From: a virus
Virus record (IMG/VR): IMGVR_UViG_3300020034_000041
Span: 1 to 40,758 of that record
DNA: 40,758 nt
Direction: 5' to 3' (one strand)
Numbering within the stretch: the stretch's first letter is position 1; each line of letters starts with the position of its first letter. The position numbers were made by a program, and so were the translations under genes. Below, piece by piece: positions 36,630 through 40,758 of this stretch. Under the pieces are notes generated by a model. It was not told the DNA's origin, searched no databases, and saw only the letters and a list, made by a program, of their open reading frames with translations.

Positions 36630-38369
36630 ATGAATCCATCACAACCAACACAACTCGATCCGCAGGTAGTGAATTTAGCAAAAGCTATTCGCTCTGTAGA
36701 GACGCAGGGTCAGAAGGATCCATATACCGCACGCGGCGGATCCCAAGAATACGGAGCGTACCAATTTACTCCTGGCACATGGGATAAGGCATCTATGAAG
36801 CACCTTGGACGTGCTGTGCCTCTTCTTAAGGCTACAAAAGAAGAACAGAACGAAGTGGCTTACAAGCAGCTCAAAGAGTTCAAAGATCAGGGCTACAATG
36901 TCGGGCAGATCGCATCTCTATGGAACTCTGGAAAGCCAGAGGCTTACAAAGATCCTCAATACACAGGAGTGAATCAGCATGGTGTGAGATACGACGTACC
37001 TCAATATGCAAAAAGCGTTGCTCAAGCTTATCAGTCTATAAAAGGTGAAAGTGGAGAGCCGACTGTAACTCCTGTCACGGCTTCTACCGTTGGGCATGAG
37101 ACTTATGGAACTCCTGACACAAAGGTAGCTCCCGAACCGGAGAAAGGTTTCCTCGGTACTAATCCAAACGATTCTCTCATGGGTAAGGTTCTCGATAACT
37201 CCGTAACTCGGGGTATTCAGAAAGTATTTCCTGGGCAAAAGATTGGTCAGGCTATTGGAACTCTCGCAGGTGCAGGTATCGCGAAAGCAAAAGGAACGTA
37301 TGATAATTACGATCTCAAAGCTCCTACTCCACTTCAAACAATAGGTGACACAGCACAGGGAGCACTTATGCTCGCATCTGGTGGTACAGCAGGAGGCGCT
37401 CTTGCTCGCATCGGTCAAGGAGCACTTCTTGGAGCGGGCTTTGGTGCATCAGGTGCTCTTACAGAAGGTGAGAAGGATCCTTGGGAGGTTGTTAAACAAA
37501 CAGTTATTGGTGGTGCGCTCGGAGGAACTCTTGGAGTTGGTGGCGAGATTCTACAAAAGGCAGCTTCAACTCTGCCTAAGTGGATGGCTCGTCAGTTCAT
37601 AGGTACTCCCGCAAATAAGGAGGCTGTGGAATATGCAGTCAAGAAAGGTCTAGCATCTCCAAAGAAAATGCTTCAAGAAAGTGAAGCTTCTATAAAAACT
37701 CTTGGAAAACAACTTGATACAATTCTTACAAGTAAAAAGTATGCCGATATAAAAGTATCTGGCCCTGAAATATTAAAAGAAGTATTGGCAAAATTTCCCG
37801 ATTCAGGTCTTACAAAGAGTGGAGTTATCGCGAACTTAAAAAAAATCGCACCTCTTCAGGCTGCGACCATCAATAAACTTGGAAAAGGGAAGTTCACTCT
37901 TAAAGAACTACACTCTCTCAATTCTGCAATTGGGAAGAATACATTTAAGACAGCTTTTGATGATCCAGTGGTTAAAGCAGGGAAAGAAATTGGTTCTACG
38001 TTCTACCATAATGTTTCCACAAGACTCAAGACAACAGCAAAAGAAACAGCCTCTATCTTCGATGATCTTTCTAAAGAATACCCACTAGGAGAAGCTCTCA
38101 ATAGATTAATTCTTCGAAAAGAGAAATCAAAGGCTGTTAATCTTTATGAGATACTTGGTCTATTGGGGCTTCATGCAGTAGGTGGCCCAATAACAGCAGG
38201 AGGAGCATTGATTGCTGAAAAAGCTCTACGTAGCCCAACTGTAAATCTCAAGACTGCCGGACTCATTCAAGGCCTTGCAGGAGCACGCGCACAGGCTGTA
38301 AAACAAGGACTAAAAGGCCCTGTTCTGAAGGTAGGAACTGATCTTATTAGAGATCGTGCGAGTCAATAG
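36630..38369 (+). CDS. Internal virion protein with lytic transglycosylase domain
   Basis: This 579-residue protein has an N-terminal SLT-like domain: E24 in VETQGQ, then EYGAYQFTPGTW (40-51). Such domains cut peptidoglycan to let DNA through at infection. The middle holds Gly/Ala-rich hydrophobic segments (IGTLAGAGIAKAKG and LGAGFGASGALTEG) that may insert in membranes, then helical regions. The combination matches podovirus ejection proteins rather than a lysis enzyme. Confidence 0.75.
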   Translation: MNPSQPTQLDPQVVNLAKAIRSVETQGQKDPYTARGGSQEYGAYQFTPGTWDKASMKHLGRAVPLLKATKEEQNEVAYKQLKEFKDQGYNVGQIASLWNSGKPEAYKDPQYTGVNQHGVRYDVPQYAKSVAQAYQSIKGESGEPTVTPVTASTVGHETYGTPDTKVAPEPEKGFLGTNPNDSLMGKVLDNSVTRGIQKVFPGQKIGQAIGTLAGAGIAKAKGTYDNYDLKAPTPLQTIGDTAQGALMLASGGTAGGALARIGQGALLGAGFGASGALTEGEKDPWEVVKQTVIGGALGGTLGVGGEILQKAASTLPKWMARQFIGTPANKEAVEYAVKKGLASPKKMLQESEASIKTLGKQLDTILTSKKYADIKVSGPEILKEVLAKFPDSGLTKSGVIANLKKIAPLQAATINKLGKGKFTLKELHSLNSAIGKNTFKTAFDDPVVKAGKEIGSTFYHNVSTRLKTTAKETASIFDDLSKEYPLGEALNRLILRKEKSKAVNLYEILGLLGLHAVGGPITAGGALIAEKALRSPTVNLKTAGLIQGLAGARAQAVKQGLKGPVLKVGTDLIRDRASQ

Positions 38370-38511
38370 AATCTTTACTATAAAGGTGATAAGGATGTTT
38401 TGGCTCATTGAGAAAAATATCCTCTACATCTTCTCGGGTAAGACGATCACTGCCGTCATCGGCAAAGTAGATACATCCCGCAATAAAGATTATTATTAAT
38501 ATTATAATCAT
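38347..38511 (-). CDS. Small leftward lipoprotein-like gene in the late block
   Basis: This 54-residue protein is encoded against the direction of its neighbours. It has a hydrophobic N-terminal run ending in a lipobox-like IAGC (MIIILIIIFIAGC, Cys13), then an acidic soluble part (SDRLTREDVEDIFLNE) and KHPYHLYS. Its stop lies inside the upstream gene by 23 bases and its ATG faces the endolysin start. It may be an exposed lipoprotein of the exclusion or Rz1-like kind. It could also be chance, but its residue mix is protein-like. Confidence 0.5.
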   Translation of the reverse strand: MIIILIIIFIAGCIYFADDGSDRLTREDVEDIFLNEPKHPYHLYSKDSIDSHDL

Positions 38512-38525
38512 ATTTATACTATACC

Positions 38526-39638
38526 ATGAATAACGAATCTTTGCAACCGGAGCAGAACACAGGTGTAATAATTCAGGAGCCTCGTCCTTCGGATTTTATG
38601 GCGGGAGCAGAGAGCGGTTTGGGATTCGAGGTACGTGTAAAAGGTGGTAACTGGACTAAATTTCTTCCTCTTCGAGAGCGCCAGAAATTCACATGGGAGA
38701 CAAATTCCTGTGTTACATTCTCGGATCTGAACACCATTGAAACAGGTATCAATTGGCTCATCGCGAACAATAAAATATCAGCTCTCAATATGAAACGTCT
38801 TAAAAATGAGGGCTTTATTGTCGATGGTCAAATCAATCTATCCGATCGCTTCACAGCTTATATGAGTAAAACTACGAAGGCAGGAAACAATCTTCAGGCT
38901 GTTGTAGACTCTGTTAAAAATGATGGTGCATGTCCTCAAGCGACATGGGACTACACACAAGAGCAAGGAGCAAAACATAAAACATGGGACTCATTTTGGA
39001 AAGATTACTATCAAGATCCAACAGCCGAAGCTAAGGTAAAAGCTCTTGTTTTCAAGAGTATTTTCGACATCGGCTATGAATGGGTATTCATCACTGGCTC
39101 TCCTCTTTTTGATGATGTTAAGAAATCTTTAAAGAAACACCTAGAACATGCACCAATACAAATCATTACTAAAGTAGGCAAGAATTGGAATGGTAGCGAC
39201 ACCGTAAAGAACCCTGGATGTGGAACTGGTCACGGCACGATGGCATACCGACAGGAAGATCTCACATATATTTTGGATCACTATAATCCATTCGAGAAGA
39301 CTCTTGCAGCGGACTATTGTATCCCCTATGCGATGAAAATAACGGTCAATGAGAAGACGACCCCAGTTGCTCCACCGAAACCTGTGTGTACAATCAACAA
39401 GCCTCTTAAATTTGGTATGAGAGATCCTCAAGTAAAAAATCTTCAGGATGTTTTGAAATATTTAGGCTTCTTCACATTTAAAGAAACGACTGACTATTAT
39501 GGATGGTGGACGCAGCAGGCAGTGTATGAATTTCAAAAAGCAAAAAAGATACCTACCCCATGGGGTGACTGGGCACAGAACCCTGAACGTCAGGTAGGCA
39601 CTCTAACTATTTTTGAGCTCAAGAAAAGCCTTATGTAG
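38526..39638 (+). CDS. Endolysin: papain-like protease plus PG-binding domain
   Basis: This 370-residue protein has a papain-like pattern: a nucleophile candidate C62 (WETNSCVTFSDLNTIE) and later GTGHGTMAYRQEDL with H236, then YILDHYNPFEKT with D251. The C-terminal third (about 296-370) is a peptidoglycan-binding_1 domain (FGMRDPQVKNLQDVLKYLGF, then WTQQAVYEFQKAK). A cysteine peptidase joined to a wall anchor suggests an endolysin that cuts peptide stems. Confidence 0.75.
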   Translation: MNNESLQPEQNTGVIIQEPRPSDFMAGAESGLGFEVRVKGGNWTKFLPLRERQKFTWETNSCVTFSDLNTIETGINWLIANNKISALNMKRLKNEGFIVDGQINLSDRFTAYMSKTTKAGNNLQAVVDSVKNDGACPQATWDYTQEQGAKHKTWDSFWKDYYQDPTAEAKVKALVFKSIFDIGYEWVFITGSPLFDDVKKSLKKHLEHAPIQIITKVGKNWNGSDTVKNPGCGTGHGTMAYRQEDLTYILDHYNPFEKTLAADYCIPYAMKITVNEKTTPVAPPKPVCTINKPLKFGMRDPQVKNLQDVLKYLGFFTFKETTDYYGWWTQQAVYEFQKAKKIPTPWGDWAQNPERQVGTLTIFELKKSLM

Positions 39639-39664
39639 AGCCATATCATGGTGGGGATAACCTG

Positions 39665-39692
39665 TTGGTAAGTCTCCTACATTTGATATACT
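39665..39692 (+). promoter_or_regulatory. Promoter of the small membrane gene
   Basis: TTGGTA (39665-39670), a 16-base spacer and TATACT (39687-39692) form a moderate sigma70 promoter between the endolysin and the next gene. The start would fall near 39699, at the edge of a perfect 18-bp palindrome, so a bound protein would block it. Confidence 0.45.
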
Positions 39693-39697
39693 TACGG

Positions 39698-39715
39698 CAG
39701 TACCCTAGGGTACTG
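39698..39715. promoter_or_regulatory. Perfect 18-bp palindrome (operator-like)
   Basis: CAGTACCCTAGGGTACTG reads the same on both strands. It lies at the predicted transcription start of the small membrane protein and three bases before its ATG. It shares no sequence with operators O1-O3, so if it is an operator, it is for a different regulator. As RNA it would form a hairpin that can hide the start codon. Confidence 0.6.
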
Positions 39716-39718
39716 ATT

Positions 39719-39904
39719 ATGGATTTTACTTTCCTAAAATCGAATAGATTCTGGTCACTCGTGATTCTCGCTGTAGTCTGGTTACTCGGACAGGAGGGAG
39801 TCATCGGTGCCGATATCGCACAAGCCATTGAGGTGATCCTCGGAGGGCATATTGCCATCCGAACTGTTGATCGTTTCAGTGAAGAAGTTGGCGATAAAGA
39901 ATAA
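39719..39904 (+). CDS. Small holin-like membrane protein
   Basis: From the ATG at 39719 this is 61 residues with a hydrophobic span (FWSLVILAVVWLLGQEG), a second partly hydrophobic stretch (VILGGHIAIRTVDRF) and an acidic tail. Small proteins with the RFWSLVILAVVWLLG pattern are common next to phage lysis genes. Together with the 30290 holin it may form a two-gene membrane system, or one may be an antiholin. Confidence 0.65.
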   Translation: MDFTFLKSNRFWSLVILAVVWLLGQEGVIGADIAQAIEVILGGHIAIRTVDRFSEEVGDKE

Positions 39905-39910
39905 TCCTTA

Positions 39911-40008
39911 GGAGTGAACTGACGGGGGCTTTTATGCCCGATGGGGGTGGTTACTTGCTCCGGCAAGACGTAGTGTTTAAATACTATTAACCCCCGCCAG
40001 TTCATTCC
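39911..40008 (+). ncRNA. Cloverleaf-like folded element between lysis genes
   Basis: An outer 18-position stem (39911-39928 with 39991-40008, one mismatch and one wobble) encloses CTTGC/GCAAG (39954-39958 with 39963-39967) and the near-palindrome TAGTGTTTAAATACTA (39971-39986). There is no coding frame inside. No T-tract follows the outer stem. It could be a structured RNA, a packaging or origin site, or an inverted-repeat binding site. Nothing in it resembles tRNA identity elements. Confidence 0.55.
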
Positions 40009-40115
40009 TTCCGTAATGGCAAAGTTACTTCTTGGGTGTCGCCCAATATCGGTAACGAGAATTTTCTGTTCCCCCTTAAATCATTAACATTTTTTTCACA
40101 TCAGCAATCATTGGT

Positions 40116-40574
40116 TTGTTTCTTTTTCCTCAAAGAGCGTTACCGATAGCAAGAGTGAATCCAATTACCGTCATCCCAATTGTAGAAATAGTAGAAGCAA
40201 AGGTTCCCGAAGTAGTGATCGTTATAGAGGATAAGAAACCTGAAACGCTTGAAGAGCGTATTTTGCGTCGGGCGGCAGAGGAGGGTTATGATCCAACAAA
40301 AGCTGCGAGTATCGCTTGGGCAGAAAGCCGATTCAAACCAAATGCTAAAAACTCCGAGAGTACGGCAAGCGGAATTTATCAATTTCTTAATGGCACGTTC
40401 GATCATTACTGCATCAAAAAATATGCACTTGCCACATCTACTACACAAAAAAACGATCCTTTTGTGCAGATCGACTGTGCACTGGAAATTCTCGCAGAGT
40501 CTCCTCGAGGTGAGGATCATTGGTGGCCATCACGGCCATACTGGGGATTGTATAAGCCACCATCGGGTATATAA
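40116..40574 (+). CDS. Lytic transglycosylase (SLT-like) with N-terminal hydrophobic region
   Basis: This 152-residue protein has E70 in IAWAESRFKPNA and then SGIYQFLNGTFDHY, the SLT/lysozyme-like catalytic and substrate segments. The N-terminus (FLFPQRALPIARVNPITVI) is hydrophobic, fitting export or membrane tethering. The only canonical-type start is TTG at 40116. An ATT at 40083 would add a longer signal-like segment (NIFFTSAIIGLFLFP) and cannot be excluded. It lies after the cloverleaf-like element. Confidence 0.7.
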   Translation: MFLFPQRALPIARVNPITVIPIVEIVEAKVPEVVIVIEDKKPETLEERILRRAAEEGYDPTKAASIAWAESRFKPNAKNSESTASGIYQFLNGTFDHYCIKKYALATSTTQKNDPFVQIDCALEILAESPRGEDHWWPSRPYWGLYKPPSGI

Positions 40575-40600
40575 TTGAGAGAGAAAATCCCCTCGTTTAT

Positions 40601-40758
40601 ATGCAAAATACTCAATGTTTTCGTAAGAAGTGCAAAAGGCGTTGGCCGATAAATAGAATGATGCTAATCGAAGATCACCTTTTCTGTGACACCTACTGCT
40701 TTACAAAGTGGCGTGACGGCGAAGAAGAGAAACAAGAAGTTCCCCATGCGTGTCTTCG
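40601..40758 (+). CDS. 5' part of Cys-rich miniprotein crossing the contig ends
   Basis: An ATG at 40601 opens a frame that runs off the contig and continues at position 1, stopping at 169. It begins MQNTQCFRKKCKRRWPINRM, with a Cys-x4-Cys pair, and continues to HLFCDTYC. Here the second Cys is intact, unlike the left repeat copy. The N-terminal half is basic. It follows the transglycosylase gene by 26 bases. Confidence 0.6.
   Translation, partial: MQNTQCFRKKCKRRWPINRMMLIEDHLFCDTYCFTKWRDGEEEKQEVPHACL
40621..40758. repeat. Right copy of 138-bp terminal repeat
   Basis: Identical to positions 1-138 except G at 40632 versus A at 12. See the left copy for its meaning. Confidence 0.95.

Noticed and set aside
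39911-40008. tRNA or tmRNA
   Set aside because: The cloverleaf-like fold lacks T-loop, anticodon and acceptor identity sequences.
1-40758. Recoded stop codons (code 4, 15 or 25)
   Set aside because: TGA, TAA and TAG all act as terminal stops in coupled genes, and no long gene needs read-through.
1-40758. Integrase, attachment sites, insertion sequences or reverse transcriptase
   Set aside because: No tyrosine/serine recombinase, transposase or RT motifs were seen, and no flanking direct repeats beyond the contig ends.

Overview
The window is an essentially complete genome of a tailed bacteriophage, most likely of podovirus architecture. The last 138 bases repeat the first 138 with a single mismatch, so the contig closes into a circle or is terminally redundant. 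The podovirus reading rests on a terminase, portal, scaffold, HK97-type capsid, fibres, large internal (ejection) virion proteins and lysis genes, with no recognisable tape-measure protein. There is no integrase, no CRISPR array, no tRNA that I can see and no DNA or RNA polymerase of the A, B or T7 type. The standard code is used, with TGA as a stop. Almost no gene has a Shine-Dalgarno sequence. Starts sit behind short A/T-rich leaders, and two predicted promoters put the ATG at the expected transcription start, which suggests leaderless mRNA. Promoters are of the sigma70 TTGACA/TATAAT kind, which argues against a Bacteroidota host. A Patescibacteria-like host would fit, but the sequence does not establish this.

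Layout: a divergent control region lies at 11.57-11.86 kb. Leftward (11.57 to 0.2 kb) runs a dense, translationally coupled early module. It encodes a primase-polymerase/SF3 helicase, a RecB/Cas4-like nuclease, a possible ssDNA-binding protein, small membrane proteins, a AAA+ ATPase with an SH3-like N-terminal domain, an SF2 helicase, a possible resolvase and about ten very small Cys-rich (zinc-ribbon) proteins. Rightward (11.86-15.1 kb) is a short early/middle set: an Hjc-like nuclease, a coiled-coil protein, a MucR-zinc-finger/HNH-repeat protein and a double-HTH protein. Next comes a GroES/GroEL cassette with accessory zinc-ribbon genes (15.1-17.3 kb). The late genes follow: terminases (17.3-19.7 kb), an intrinsic terminator (about 19.98 kb), portal, scaffold and capsid (20.0-25.8 kb), fibre and tail genes (25.9-35.2 kb), internal virion proteins (35.2-38.4 kb) and lysis genes (30.3, 38.5-40.6 kb). 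The two arms converge on a terminator at 178-208.

How it works together: an 18-19 bp imperfect palindrome occurs at 8747, 11751 and 14626, each time overlapping the -35 of a predicted promoter. The third lies directly behind the double-HTH gene, which makes a phage regulator and its operators a likely unit. A perfect DnaA box (11739), three ATAGTAAT repeats and A/T-rich DNA next to the primase-polymerase make the divergent region the best origin candidate. A second A/T-rich palindromic region is at 13.97-14.24 kb.

The most unusual items are the phage GroES-GroEL pair, a large terminase carrying a second, apparently degenerate RNase H-like domain, the shared operators, several strongly folded non-coding elements (7294-7353, 25773-25855, 39911-40008) and the concentration of zinc-ribbon miniproteins. 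All functions are read from motifs by eye; no searches were run.
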